This document shows, in pieces, positions 45,341 to 58,497 of a stretch of 64,000 bases of DNA (positions within the stretch are counted from its first letter, which is position 1; each line of letters starts with the position of its first letter). A program made the position numbers and the translations under genes. The DNA is taken from assembly GCF_964340395.1 (NCBI RefSeq), contig NC_135571.1, positions 14,371,046 to 14,435,045 of the forward strand, given 5' to 3'. This DNA comes from Glandiceps talaboti. Taxonomy: Eukaryota > Hemichordata > Enteropneusta > Spengelidae. The notes under the pieces were generated by a model that saw only the letters and a list, made by a program, of their open reading frames with translations, was not told the DNA's origin and searched no databases.

Positions 45341-45427
45341 TCTCTATTGATGATGTGTTGTCATTACTTGTTATGCTTGTTTATATGGGCCTCGAGTCTG
45401 AATCAAATAATAAATAAATAAATAATA

Positions 45428-46334
<907 letters not shown>

Positions 46335-46344
46335 CACGATAGTT

Positions 46345-46748
46345 GTAGACAGGGCTGTGATAGTAGAGTGTCTATCTACAGGTGTAGGCAGGGCTGTGAT
46401 AGTAGAGTGTCTATCTACATGTGTAGACATGGCTGTGATTAGCAGTGTCTATTTACAGGTGTAGACATGGCTGTGATAGTAGAGTGTCTATCTACAGGTG
46501 TAGACATGACTATGATAGTAGAGTGTCTATCTACAGGTGTAGCATGTAAGTAATTGGCTGTGATTAGCAGTGTCTATTTACAGCCTGGGTGTAGACAGGG
46601 CTATGATAGTAGAGTGTCTATCTACAGTTGTAGACAGGGCTATGTTAGTAGAGTGTCTATCTACAGGTGTAGACATGACTGTGATTAGCAGTGTCTATCT
46701 ACAGGTGTAGACAGGGCTATGATAGTAGAGTGTCTATCTACAGGTGTA
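46345..46748 (+). repeat. About 40-bp tandem repeat, about 10 copies
   Basis: The unit is GTGTAGACAGGGCTGTGATA plus GTAGAGTGTCTATCTACAG. A variant class has GATTAGCAGTGTCTATTTAC. Confidence 0.93.
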
Positions 46749-48600
46749 GACTATAACATTGGGGATGATAACATATTACCTATATTATACATACATAGAC
46801 TGAGGGATACTATACATACATATTATACAAGTAAGCGTGTCATGTATACAATTTACAGTTATAAAGCTTTACAATAAATACAAAACTTCGACTGAACAGT
46901 CACTTGAACGAAGTCTGCCAAATACCCATGACGTCACGGTGGTTATAATTTATTTTCCCTTCAAATTTGGATGGCACAGATTGTTAATAAAGAAATATTG
47001 GACTGATTGATCGACCCGATCGATTGATCGACCGGAAATTATGGGATGGGGCAGCAGATAATAGATATGTACAGAGTATATATGTAGTGTTTGTATTAAA
47101 TACATATCTGTATCAGCTGTCGGCTACGATGACGTCATCATGATAATAACAAAATGTGAAATTAAATACGATCAATAGTATCCATCACGCACAAAGCAGT
47201 ATTGGTGTCACGTGATAACTGTTACCAAGGTGATGATGAATGTCACATCACATGTACTTTTTTTCAGCTGTGGCCTTAGGCTGGGAATGAGACGTGAAAA
47301 CCTCTGTGTTGAGTCGATTGGGGGTAAATTATCAAATCTTTCTGATCATCAGCAGCAAGACTTGTAGTGGAATGATAAAACTGCATACGAGACGATATAT
47401 GTGGTATGAACTGGAACATGGACTTTAATTTTCAAGGCCCTGACGGTTCGGCCTCGACGGCCTCCCTCCAAGGCTACGGTCAGCATTCGACTCTGCTCAC
47501 ATTTCGACGGTCAAAAGCCAAGTGTTGAATCTTTGCGACGCTATAGCTATGGTCGTTACAGTAATCAAATCACAATAAGTCACGCATATGATGAGATGTG
47601 CTTTTATGATAACAATAGGTCATGCATAATTATGAGCGTCATGGAAATGAAACAAAGGACACTAAACTTTAACTTGAATGACATCTCCAGACATACGATA
47701 TTAGTGCTATACCTATTGTCTTGACAATCATGTGAGCCATATTCATTTATCCATGGATGTATTAGTGAGATGATATCTAACTAGGTGTTTGGCGACATGT
47801 ATAAACAGAATCATGTCTGAACCTAAACACGGTAATTACAAATTCATGTTGAGTTTAGCCTATGAATTAGACATATTTCCATGGCACCCTTTCGTATAAA
47901 TTTGGATACTATTCTCTATAAATCCCCCTCAGGTACTTCGTAACACTTCGTCAATCCATAGACCCTACTTTCGTGTACGGTTTATGGTAAATCACGTCAA
48001 ACTTCAATGTGACGGCCTTACTCGTCGAGAACTCACTTCACGAACACCTGTGTGTGAATTCTAGAAACTGTTAAAAATTTGGTTAAAACCACCGTCGTTG
48101 CACAATGTGTTTATATTGAGCACTGTACAATTTAGTAGACTATATTTTATCTGGCGTAAAATGACATCAAAGTACATAATTCATGACCAAAATAGAAATA
48201 CAGCAAAATATACACAAAACCATAAAATGTTATTTGACGAACATAATACAATCATACATGAGTCTATCGGACTTTATGAGGCGAGATTTCTGGTTGGTAA
48301 AGGATTGGTTAGTGGTGGTAGGGGTAAATGCATGGTGGGCTGGCATGGCGGGGTGGGGGTGGGGGGGGGGTGGGTGGGCATTCGTTGGACATTCGTTTTG
48401 AAGTCTACCTATAAAATAATTCCTGTTGATACATGTAAAACATTCAAAAATCTTCTTAGTTTAACACAATGTTACCAAAAACTTTGTCATCTAGGCATAA
48501 ATGTTCATTTGACATTTGTCTCAGAACAAGTACCAGTTGTTTGACGCTCGCAGTATGTAAAGGCGAGGGACTTCGAGTTTCAACATATACTGCTCTGACG
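46749..48600 (+). other. Intergenic with a GC-richer island and small ORF
   Basis: The island at about 47430-47530 contains a 36-codon ORF, 47418-47528, with context AACATGG. Otherwise unique AT-rich sequence; a poly-G tract lies at 48351-48370. Confidence 0.4.
47418..47528 (+). CDS. Small ORF (36 codons), unrecognised, doubtful
   Basis: ATG at 47418 with A at -3 and G at +4, encoding MDFNFQGPDGSASTASLQGY and 16 more residues (GQHSTLLTFRRSKAKC), TGA at 47526-47528. Base composition here is clearly less AT-rich than the surroundings. No motif, no splice donor in the obvious place and no family recognised. It may be a first exon or chance. Confidence 0.2.
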   Translation: MDFNFQGPDGSASTASLQGYGQHSTLLTFRRSKAKC

Positions 48601-48624
48601 TCACAGGTTGAGCTCTATATATGA

Positions 48625-48625
<1 letters not shown>

Positions 48626-48674
<49 letters not shown>

Positions 48675-48843
48675 CGTACATATATAACAATGTATGTATG
48701 TATGTATGTATGTATGTATGTATGTATGTATGTATGTATGTATGTATGTATGTATGTACGTACGTACGTGTGTGTGTGTGTGTGTCTGTATGTATGTATG
48801 TATGTATGTATGTGTGTGTGTGTGCGCGCGCGCGAGCGCGTGT
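48626..48843 (+). repeat. (AT)n, (GTAT)n, (GTAC)n, (GT)n, (GC)n compound microsatellite
   Basis: AT at 48626-48672, GTAT at 48691-48757, GTAC at 48757-48768, GT, then GTAT again and a CGCGCGCGCGAGCGCG end. Confidence 0.97.
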
Positions 48844-49958
48844 GCATTTCTGATGTAATTTAATTGAAAGAGGTAATTTATAACTCGAGTCAGAAAACGA
48901 AAACGTATAACAAGCAATATATTATGACATGTACATATTAATTGCACTTTTAATTTATTACAAACACGTGACAACAATCACCCGGGGGGGGGGGGGCATT
49001 GACAAAAGGTTATACAAACACAAAAGATAGGAAAATATAGTAAGATTTTCAGAGTAACATGTATAATAAATAATTTGTAAACACAGTGCAAATATAGTAA
49101 TAGTATATTACAACATTTCGAGCATACACACTTCTCCATAGGGGCGTGTAGTATTTCTTAGATTGTTGTTTTCCTTGTCAAGAGTCGAGATATGACTACT
49201 TTTTGACTTGAATACATTTCCAGTAGCTCTAGTTCTATGGAAAGAAAGTTATCTATACTGTAAAGAGCATAAATTGATACATTTGTAGAGCATGATTCGT
49301 GTGAGGAAAAGAGCAATCTAAGATTCTAAGTAATAATGTGTGTCTCTTTGCTCTTTTCAATGTATGAGACAAGCTTGCGAAGCTGTCGGCGTCGACATGT
49401 ATTTATACAGGTACATGCTATCAACACATGTGCATTCACGTTGTGATATCAACCGAGATACTTCATTCATCCCAGGGGAATTAAAAGCCTTGTAATTCAT
49501 TGGTCAACCACATATGAATATTCAATTAGTTTGGTAATGTGGATAAATTTGTGTTGCATTGTCGAAATGCCATTTCCTATAGTGTCATATCTGACGTGAA
49601 AACTGATGACATGGCAGCGCTTTTTAAGTGTTTGAAACCATCGTTATAAATATCTTTATGAGCACATTCACTGAATCATTTTGAAGTTGACCTGAAGTTG
49701 ACATACAATAAGACGACGTGTGATTGGCTAAACGGCTTTTCCAAAACTACGTGGCGAGAAGGGAGCGATTTATTTGAAATATCCATCCGCTGGGGAATAC
49801 CACAGTTAAATTTTATTTTTGTGATTAAGTACCCTTCAATCTTATGTAAAACCTTTCTATCCGTTGTCTCGTTCATGTCGTATCGAGGTTCTTCCATTTT
49901 CTGTGGATGTTATGTGAAAATTCCGAGTTTGATTGTAAAAAGTAGTTCTGCGGTCAAA
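48844..49958 (+). other. Region upstream of the second gene
   Basis: Unique AT-rich sequence with a poly-G tract at 48984-48995. Overlapping open frames on both strands at 49676-49964 have no recognisable motif. A proximal promoter for the gene starting at 50137 would lie at the right end. Confidence 0.4.
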
Positions 49959-49959
49959 G

Positions 49960-49968
49960 TATAAATAG
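49960..49968 (+). promoter_or_regulatory. TATA-box-like element
   Basis: TATAAATAG about 170 bp upstream of the 50137 ATG. A start of transcription near 49990 would give a 5' UTR of about 145 nt. A 7-codon upstream ORF (ATG 49983, TGA 50001-50003) would sit at or just before that start. Position and consensus are good, but this remains a prediction. Confidence 0.4.
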
Positions 49969-50136
49969 GCAAAGGTGTGTAAATGCGCTTACTCAGTGGA
50001 TGACGAAATTTTTCTCCCAGAACCTCTGAATGTGTAGCAGGCAAGATCGCAGACAGCAGAGAAAAAAACAAAACAAGGACTGATTTTCCGGATTTCGACC
50101 CCTAATTTTCCCGACCACGACTTACGGACAAGTGTC

Positions 50137-50241
50137 ATGGATGGTCTAGAGTTTGACCAGCGTCTGACAGAGCATGGACCCGGAGATTTCGGTGACCTTC
50201 TGGAAGGCGATATGTTCCGTAGTAGTACGAGTGGCCATGTA
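50137..50241 (+). CDS. First coding exon (35 codons) of an unrecognised gene
   Basis: ATG at 50137 with G at -3 and G at +4; the nearest upstream in-frame stop is TAG at 50035-50037 and no in-frame ATG intervenes. It encodes MDGLEFDQRLTEHGPGDFGD, then LLEGDMFRSSTSGHV, and runs directly into GTAAGT at 50242, phase 0. The local sequence is less AT-rich than its surroundings. The peptide is acidic and unstructured-looking (an N-terminal activation-domain style), but I recognise no family and no further exon is evident in the remaining 13.7 kb, implying a very long first intron. Confidence is for being a real exon. Confidence 0.6.
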
Positions 50242-53200
50242 GTAAGTTTCGTCTGCTGTTTTTTTTTCTTTCTGTTTATGTTAATATTTTGAAAATCAAT
50301 AACAATAATTACTTGTCACGCGTAATTTTCATATTGTAGACGTTGTTTATTGTTCATGGTATCAATTTTTCGCAAACATGTGGATATTTTGAAGCATGTT
50401 TTGATCAAAATTTCTCATTGTTTATATTATATTTAAACATATGGTTTAGTACCGGTCATATTTGACCATGCTGTATGCGGGTTATCGTATATAATGAATG
50501 TTAATACAATAGCAGTTGTATGACTATCTCTGTGGCTAGGTTCGGCATTCAAGCTATGGGAAAAAATGAATTGATGAACATCTTTACATTTAAAATTATT
50601 TAATAATGTACAGATGTAGTTTGTTTATCAGTCGGTCTATGAAATGGGCGTTCACCCTAATTTTTTGGTAAGAACGGGAATTTTGTGAACGTTACGGGTA
50701 CAGTCGTTGTCTCTAATATGGAATTTTGTTAGGGTTTACCAACCATAGTAATGGCAGCTTATGACATGAATGTATTTCCTTATATAATTTGTCACCGACG
50801 TTTTGCACTGACAGAGGGGAACGAACGTAAAGGGTGTTTGGGCACGCCTGTATTTTTGGAACCGTACGAGTACATTGTTATTATAAGGAAACCCCTAAGA
50901 CTTCCTGAATAATGGCAGACTCATTCATTCGACAGTCTGTCTACTGCTTCAGTTTCTTGACTTCTGAGTTTCTGGTTCTGCTTTTCGATATATACGCTGT
51001 GGTTTTTCAATCACAGTAACTTTGCAATCACGATCTTTCCCTAAACTTGATTTTCAGTTATGCTAATCTTTTGTGAGGCGTTGTTTTCTTTTAAGTCTAA
51101 AAGAATGTGAGTCAATCTCACTGCAGACAATAGCTTTTACACAGGCGTGGTTAGAGTGTATTGTATGAATGAATTCTCATTCATGTTGTCTAGCGTTTGC
51201 CATGTACTCACATTTATTACAATAAAACCAGATACAATGTACTAGCATATCCTTGCTGAGCTGATTCCACAGTCTATAATGATATACTAGTACACATTAG
51301 TCTTAGATTCTTCACAAGGTGTATAAACTATAATTACTTGAGATATTACCTGAGGTGGTAGCAACAGGCAGTGTTATAATTAATGCAAAACAAATCAGGT
51401 CAGTACAGGTATTTGAATGGAAATAAGCTACTATAGTACTAACACTTACCAACAGTGAATATTACATAACAATTTTATACCACAATCAACCCTACAGATT
51501 CAAAATATCCACAACAAATTAGAACATTTAGATTTCAGGATTTTTTCAGGAAAATGATGCTGTCAAAAAATGATAAATGATTTTGTTTGTGTGTTCAGTA
51601 AACAGTATTTAAATTAAGATGTGTTGTTAATGTATTTAAAGTGTTATTGTGAGATTGGCATGACTAGGAGTAGACTATCAGTGGTTTATCATGTGGTCTA
51701 TTGTTCACTGGATTTTGGCCTAGTCCCAAACTTATGAACCATTGACCCATGGTTTGATCGTTGTTCAAAGTCTAGTATTTTAAACATATGCATACAATGG
51801 GATTGATAATCATTAGCATAGTGCATTTACATTGTGGTTTAGCAATACCTTCACCTTTTGTACAAAATCATCAACACTGTCATAAACTGGAGAAAAGAAG
51901 AATGGAAGAAAGAAAAAATAGTGAGTGACTGTAGTAAACAAGAAGAATGGAACAAACTAGACAATATTTTGGTCACATCTGGATTGATGGATGTCTTCAT
52001 GGCATCCATGCAGTGCATGCAACCAAGTGTTTCACCTTCCTCTTCTGTTGATAATACCAGTATTGGTTTCTTCAATGTATTGATTCAGATTCTGAGTTTT
52101 TGTCACCGTTTTTAACCCCAGTAAATCTGTGTGGTGCTCTTTGCTTACATAACTCCTTATATGTATTCTTCAAAATATTTAGTGGGGAATATGGTAAAAC
52201 AATTTTGAGGCAATTTACAGTCTATTGTTAAAAAAATGTAGTCTTTTTTTCTGTAGATCTGCTCTAAAATGCTGCTATCTTCTTTCGGTTTACACCTTGT
52301 TTGACTAGGTACAAATGTAGTGTAGCCTAGACTATAGTATAGGTGTAGACTTTGGAGAGACACTGTCAGGCTATACTGTACAATGTACAATGTAGGTGAT
52401 AAGTTTACAAGATATTGAAGGGTTTTGTTAGTCCATGCATTGCTCCATAGTACAACACGTAGAATAGAGATAAGAAAGGAAATATGTATAAATCATTATT
52501 GCAGTCAGTGCATACAGGTCAGGTCAGGTCATAGTCAGACCTGGACATCATTGTTGGTAATTTTCCATCATCTGATTTTAATGTGTACTAGCTCAGCTGC
52601 CAGTGATTTTTGTAAGTTTGGTAAACCTAAGCCCACAAACTCAGAGACTAACTTGGTTTAAGATCTGACACAGCATGTACATGTACCAGTGAATGACATT
52701 GTCAATCCAAGGCTCTAGAGGGGTTAGGTGAAGTCCAGTAACAGAAAGTGGAAAGTTAGGTAAAAATGGCATAGCTCACAGAGGTGAGAACACTAGTCAA
52801 AGATTTAAACAATTTTCTACTTCTTTGTTAGTGATAATATACTGTAGTTTTAATATGCATTGTACCATAATTATAGTGTTTACTTTAGAAATGTCAGTAA
52901 AATGACTGGGGAATTCTAGTGGATATTATCAGTGTATCACCCTTAGTAACAACACTGAAAATTAGATATTACTCCCAAACATTTCTGTTCTTTCACAAGT
53001 TAGAGTCAAAGGAAATAAGAGTGAAGTCTGTGGTCTTGTCACTCTGAGTCACAGACATTTAGTAACAACACCTTGGATGTCATGAGTGTTTTCCAACTGT
53101 ATGCAGGAAATGTTGAACAATAGTACAAGTATAGTACCCACACTAGCTTTTAGTGAACATTTTGCCTTGCAATTCATGCAAAGTGATGTGGATGTATATT

Positions 53201-54177
53201 GTTGTGATTTAGAATGATAGGGTATACATTTTGTATTTTCTGTGTGAATGCATACAACTTGGCTTGTAGTGTATATATATTGTGTGTTGTCTTCTTGAAA
53301 ATAAACACCTCACAAGAGATCTTTTTCGCCAACTTGTAGCAGTTTGTGTGTGAAATAAATTTCCATTGTTAACATTATCAAAAGACCTTAATTACTTGGC
53401 CCAGGACAACATTGTTTAATTTTCAAGAAGACATCAGAACCCCTACTGAGTATTTGAAATATTGTTAATAGATCATCAATTCTATATACATAAATTATGA
53501 AACTTTGATAAAATAACTCCACAACAAGTTTTATTAAATTAACTGACATGATATCTCTTTGTAAATCTGCAAACTTAAGCAATGCTTTCAAATTTGTTGT
53601 ATTTGCAATATCTTTTCTGGCTTGCATTCCTATAGTAAATTTGTCCAAAATAGTGCAATAAACTCACTTTTAGTTTCACAGTAATTCAAATTTGTCCAAA
53701 TAGCAGAATAAATTAAATTTAGGATAGTTGATATGTTCTGTTTTTAAAATATACTGATTGGTTATTGCTTGTGTTGTTGAGAAACCAGCCTGATTTCATT
53801 TGTGTTGTGTTAAAAGTTACATTTTGTTTACATTGTAAACAGTACAAGTTAGGTATCAGTTTTTTAAATAACATTAGAATTAGTACTGTCAATGTTTACT
53901 TTAAAAATAATCTCCAAGAACCAATTTAATTAATCTTGATTAGTTTTTTAAGGCAGCTACTGAATTTATGTCCATACAAAGCTAAGAATTACAGGGTATT
54001 GAGTAGTTTCACCAACTTTATCTATCAATGAAGCAATAAATCAATCAATTAAGGGGTGGGATCAAAAGCTCAATGTAGGATAAAAAACTAAATTCTTTTT
54101 AGTTAGGCCTTAGACTCCCCCCCCCCCCCACACTTAATTGGCCAAAATTGTTTCAGACCATACAATGAATATATTTG
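50242..54177 (+). other. First intron, non-repetitive part
   Basis: AT-rich sequence with small open frames lacking splice-consistent borders or known motifs. A C run of about 13 lies at 54117-54129. Confidence 0.45.
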
Positions 54178-54277
54178 AAACCAGTATGTACTAGCAGTAA
54201 GTAGTGCTATGAATATAGCCTGGATATGAAACCAGTATGTACTAGCAGTAAGTAGTGCTATGAATATAGCCTGGATG
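54178..54277 (+). repeat. 49-bp tandem duplication
   Basis: Two copies of GAAACCAGTATGTACTAGCA, GTAAGTAGTGCTATGAATAT, AGCCTGGAT. Confidence 0.9.
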
Positions 54278-54429
54278 TGAGAGATGTGAAGATTCGATGA
54301 AGGATAGATAACACTAGACTACTATGATATGAATACAATACCAGAATATTGTGAGGAAAAAATAGTTTTTTGTTGACGCTTTAGTTTACTTTAGTGCCAT
54401 GCATTAGCCTACCTGTAGAAAAAATCAAA

Positions 54430-54907
54430 ATGTCAGGTAGGATAGTGGAATAGTGTAGTGTGTAGTGTCAGTCATCCTTCAAGTCTACAGGTAGGCTTAG
54501 TTAGGATAGTGGAATAGTGTAGTAGTGATTGTGGTTCAAGTCTACAGGTAGGCTACAGTTATGATAGTGGAATAGTGTAGTAGTGATAGTGGTTCAAGTC
54601 TACAGGTAGGCTACAGTTAGGATAGTGGAATAGTGTAGTAGTGATAGTGGTTCAAGTCTACAGGTAGGCTACAGTTATGATAGTGGAATAGTGTAGTAGT
54701 GATAGTGGTTCAAGTCTACAGGTAGGCTACAGTTATGATAGTGGAATAGTGTAGTAGTGATAGTGGTTCAAGTCTACAGATAGGCTACAGTTATGATAGT
54801 GGAATGGTGTAGTAGTGATAGTGGTTCAAGTCTACAGGTAGGATAGTGGAATACTAGTAGTGTAGTGTCAGTCGTCCTTGAAGTTTACAGGTAGGCTGTA
54901 CTTAGGA
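54430..54907 (+). repeat. About 60-bp minisatellite (left part), interrupted by a MITE
   Basis: The unit is GATAGTGGAATAGTGTAGTA, GTGATAGTGGTTCAAGTCTA, CAGGTAGGCTACAGTTA, about 7 copies. The array resumes after the MITE at 55213 to about 55320. Each unit holds GGTTCAAGTCTAC, a weak tRNA B-box resemblance. Confidence 0.93.
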
Positions 54908-55212
54908 CAATCTGATTAAAATCTGATGTAGATGCCGATGTTTACATTTTTTAGCCTGATCGCCTCCTCTACATCTGAGATGGCGCCCATTCAAACGGAT
55001 TTCTGCTCACTGAGCCTCGCAACCAATCAGGTTGCGTCTTACTTGTCATGGGCATAGACAGAGTAGTAGTAGAGAGTACTTGTCATGGGTAGAGGAGACG
55101 ATCAGGCTAAAAAATGTAAACATGTACCAAGAAGGTCAATTCAGGCAAAATAACGAAGGTAAAATAGCAATGAACGATCAGCCGACATCTACATCGGATT
55201 TTAATCAGATTG
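54908..55212. mobile_element. 305-bp MITE with 9-bp target site duplication
   Basis: Ends CAATCTGATTAAAATC and GATTTTAATCAGATTG are perfect inverses. A second inner pair, ATGTTTACATTTTTTAGCCT with GATCG, lies at 54938 on the left and in inverse near 55088-55125 on the right, offset by extra sequence in the right arm. TACTTAGGA flanks both sides (54899-54907, 55213-55221). No ORF for a transposase. The 9-bp duplication suggests mobilisation by a Mutator-like or similar transposase; this is inference. Confidence 0.88.
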
Positions 55213-55330
55213 TACTTAGGATAGCGAAATAGTGTAGTGTCCATAGTCCTTCAAGTCTACAGGTAGGCTATAGTTAGGATAGCAGAATAGTGTAGTGGTG
55301 ATAGTCCTTCAAGTTTACCCAGGTACATGT
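55213..55330 (+). repeat. Minisatellite remainder right of the MITE
   Basis: Two units of the array at 54430-54907: GATAGCGAAATAGTGTAGTG and GATAGCAGAATAGTGTAGTG with TTCAAGTCTACAGGTAGGCT. Confidence 0.9.
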
Positions 55331-58305
55331 AGCCTAGCCATGCATTTACTTTAGTGAAAATTCTTCCATTTCTCAATTTGACGACATTCTTAGAAATATT
55401 GTATTTAGGGTATAAAACAGATTTATTAGTAAAATCATTTTTGTAGGATGAGAACTAAAATCATGGCTCAAAAACTCCCTTTTTTATCCTACATTGAAAG
55501 GATCTTGGCCCTGCTAATCTGTATTGCAAATTATATGTGTAAGAGTAGATATATGTAAGAGTAGAGAGTGTGGTATATATTTCAGGAGATAGTACATAGT
55601 TCTTCTGAATGGTAGATTTACTACAGAATAACAAACTGATATTAAAAGTAAGAAAACTGTACGTTCTGGTATATACGTAACATATTGTCTGTAATATTTA
55701 GCTACTGGAAGGTCAGCACATTCCAAAATATGTCCCATTAAGTATCATTAGCTTCCCATTATTATACAAAGGTATACAGGACTTAAAAACAGGCCTTTGA
55801 AACTTTGGATATCTCTTGACACATTTCAAGTGTTTGAATATAGCACTGACAAAGACAGAACTACATTAAAAAAAAAAACAGCTGAGAACAAACTTCCATA
55901 GCCCCAACGTACAGAAGTCACTGCTTTGCTCTCTAGTGTGAAGTCCATTGAATCAGTGGGATCTCTGATGGAATCACTAGTAAACTAGAGGATATCAGTT
56001 ACCAAATTAGTTCAGTACTTTCAAAGACCCTGGAGTTCACTGTAGGGTGTCTGGTTTATATCTTGTCAGTCTACTAGTAAAGGTGTCATCTCAATGTCTA
56101 GTTATCTTGTCTTGTCTTTCCATCATTTAGTAGACACTTGTCATCACATAGGCAAGATGGTCTAAACAATATGTATTTCCCACGCCAATAAAATGTTTTA
56201 ATTTGTCATTGAATTTGTTAGTGTGTCATTGCCTTGCTCTATTTGTTTATCCAATAAATGTGATAGTCATGACCTTCTTAGAGTGTTCTTGACCTTTACT
56301 TAGTTAGCATATATCTGGTTACAGACCCAAGTGGAGAGATTTGTAGGTCTATGTTTATTTCAGTTCTAATGTTAGAGATGGATGTCTGTGTGTATATTTC
56401 AAGTCAGAACTGTTTTCAAACACTGCACAAGTCAAGACCACAACAAAGTTCATGATGATGGATTGAATGCAGTGAGTCATACAGTTAAAAGGCCACCCAA
56501 GCTATTTTTATTGAGATTTATCTGCCCCTAGTTAACTTTTTACTTACACTTTAAAATTGTGATTTTAAACAAATTATTCTCCTTTTTTTCAAGGCAGTAC
56601 AAATCTTGAGTCATCTAGAATACAGGTCAATGTTAGTCTGTTTACTTAGATGCTTCCATGCTACTACTAGTACTACTTGGTTAGTATACATGTACATCTT
56701 TGTGACAGTGTTCCAAACAATGGATTATGTGAACACACACTTACCTCAAACTGAGATGTGTTTATCTTAAAACCATCAGGGAATGAAATGAAATATGTTA
56801 TCATGATTTGGAGATGCTTACAATGTATTAAAGCAAGGGCTGTCTTCAGCCATTACAGCTGTGATAGTACTCAATTACTACTTGTATTTAAATAAACTTG
56901 AAAGTGTGATTAGTGAATGTTTGTTAATTTGTAAGTCCCACATCTGTTTTTGTAATGAAATCCAAAATTGTATTTGTTGCTCAAGGAAATGTTTACTTGA
57001 ACAGGAGGTCAATAACCTACTTAAGATATACAATAGTTGTCCCTGTAAAAGCAATTCACTTAAAAAATAGCTTAGAATCAAGTCTTGTGGGTATCAGTTT
57101 GACTATCATCTGGAGGGGAGACAAAATGAAGTCTCAAGAAGAGATCATAGTCAAGATTCCTGCACAGCTTGACTCTGGTTTACACTAACTAAGATGTGTT
57201 TTAGTTGTTTGCAGAAATACATTGTAGACAGAGACTGACATATTTTTCAATGACAGTCAGTGTTTTTGTTTTGTCATGGTTGGTAAGTACATTTAGATGT
57301 AGGTAAAATCGACCTGAACTTCAAAGGTTTTCTATCAAGTCTCCCCACGAAAATTGTAGTAGATCTGTACATGTAAATGTTTTACCAGTCTTCTCCCCAC
57401 TGTTACCATGGTTCCCTCCCCCAACACAAACATTATTGTACTACTACAAGACATTGAAGTCTTTACATTTACCAGTCCCCCCCCCCCCCATTACCAAGGT
57501 TACAAAACCCCAGTAGAAACACATTTTACATCTTGATACCTTACAGAAATCTGTTGTGACATGTAATAATGTAGATTTATTGTTATAAACTGAATGCAGA
57601 CTTCTTATCACTCAATTTACTATTGTTGAATGAATTGAACAGACTGAAGCACAGTTCCTTTCAATCTTACCTAAAATCAACAACACATACTCTAGGTCAG
57701 TTGATAAATATAACCAAGAAAAACAAGTGTATTTGGAAGATTACCAATAAACAGTTGAACAATGGGAAGTAAATAACAGTTTGTATATACATGGAGGTAT
57801 ATACATATGTATAGATACTCACAGTATATACCCAGTACTTGGTCAGATTAGGAGCTCCAAGTCTTATGCTGATTTATACAATGTGTGTGCTGAGAGGAGG
57901 GGAGGGGAGGGGGGTGGGGTTATAATATAGCTCTATAAATGTTTACCAATTGGGCTATCATGGGTTTAGACTTGTAGCAAGACCTCAGATCTGTACTCTA
58001 AAGGTTGATGAACAAAAGCTGAGGGTGACAGCGAGTTCCTCTGGTGTGTAGCTCCAGGCATGCAAGTCTGTGTGACTATAATACGTATGGTGCTATGAGA
58101 CCCTATCAGTCTGTGCTTTTAAATGTAGCAGAAATGCTCAAGGGTCTAGCTAGACTAGTGTGGGTTCAGTATGTGATAATTAGCAACTGAAAGGGTAACT
58201 TACAAGTAACTTGTAAGTAAGTACTGTTGCCAACAGCCTGAAGTTTGCACTAGCTGACACTGAGCTATAAATAAGATATGCAAATGTATTCTTGATTTAC
58301 TATTT
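55331..58305 (+). other. First intron, non-repetitive part
   Basis: No exon candidate. A short inverse match to 54072-54090 (TTTTTTATCCTACATTG) lies near 55480. A C run lies at about 57478-57489 and a G-rich tract GGAGGGGAGGGGAGGGGGGT at 57897-57916. Confidence 0.45.
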
Positions 58306-58311
58306 TTCCTG

Positions 58312-58497
58312 GTACACATACTTTCTGGAATGTCACTTAGAATACAGTGGATATACACTATCCTTTCATTTCTCACATACTTTCTGGAATGTCACTTAGA
58401 ATACACTTGACATACACTATCCTTTCATTTCTCACATACTTTCTGGAATGTCACTTAGAATACACTTGACATACACTATCCTTTCATTTCTGTCACG
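58312..58497 (+). repeat. 60-bp tandem repeat, 3 copies
   Basis: The unit is ACATACTTTCTGGAATGTCA, CTTAGAATACACTTGACATA, CACTATCCTTTCATTTCTC. Confidence 0.93.

Larger units (their letters stand above)
43436..45424 (+). mobile_element. Decayed LINE (non-LTR retrotransposon) interrupted by a younger insertion
   Basis: Reverse transcriptase remnants in shifting frames: NICMLHGYLPSDM and GNYRSIALSSVISN (43560-43700), FMDVSKEF-VNHWSLCKKLL and VGLLGFWYRSQQV (43840-43975), then VTVTVLNGVQG and FHDLFYVYTDML, the degraded GVRQGG and YADD region. A later part, SLNKEILGVFVSSFMDDDK (44815-44880) and YNKVRVVYNN, is the post-RT segment. The 3' end is TATGGGCCTCGAGTCTGAAT plus (AAAT)n at 45385-45424. Frameshifts and stops show it is dead. 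The segment 44286-44784 is a separate inserted copy. Confidence 0.85.

Noticed and set aside
49676-49964. Overlapping ORFs on both strands (73 and 88 codons)
   Set aside because: No motif, overlapping opposite frames, and they overlap the probable promoter of the next gene.
51858-52115. 85-codon ORF in the second gene's intron, considered as exon 2
   Set aside because: No acceptor/donor pair in a frame compatible with the phase-0 end of exon 1 could be defended, and no domain is recognisable.
54430-54907. GGTTCAAGTCTAC repeats as tRNA genes
   Set aside because: Only a B-box-like string; no cloverleaf arms or acceptor stem around it.
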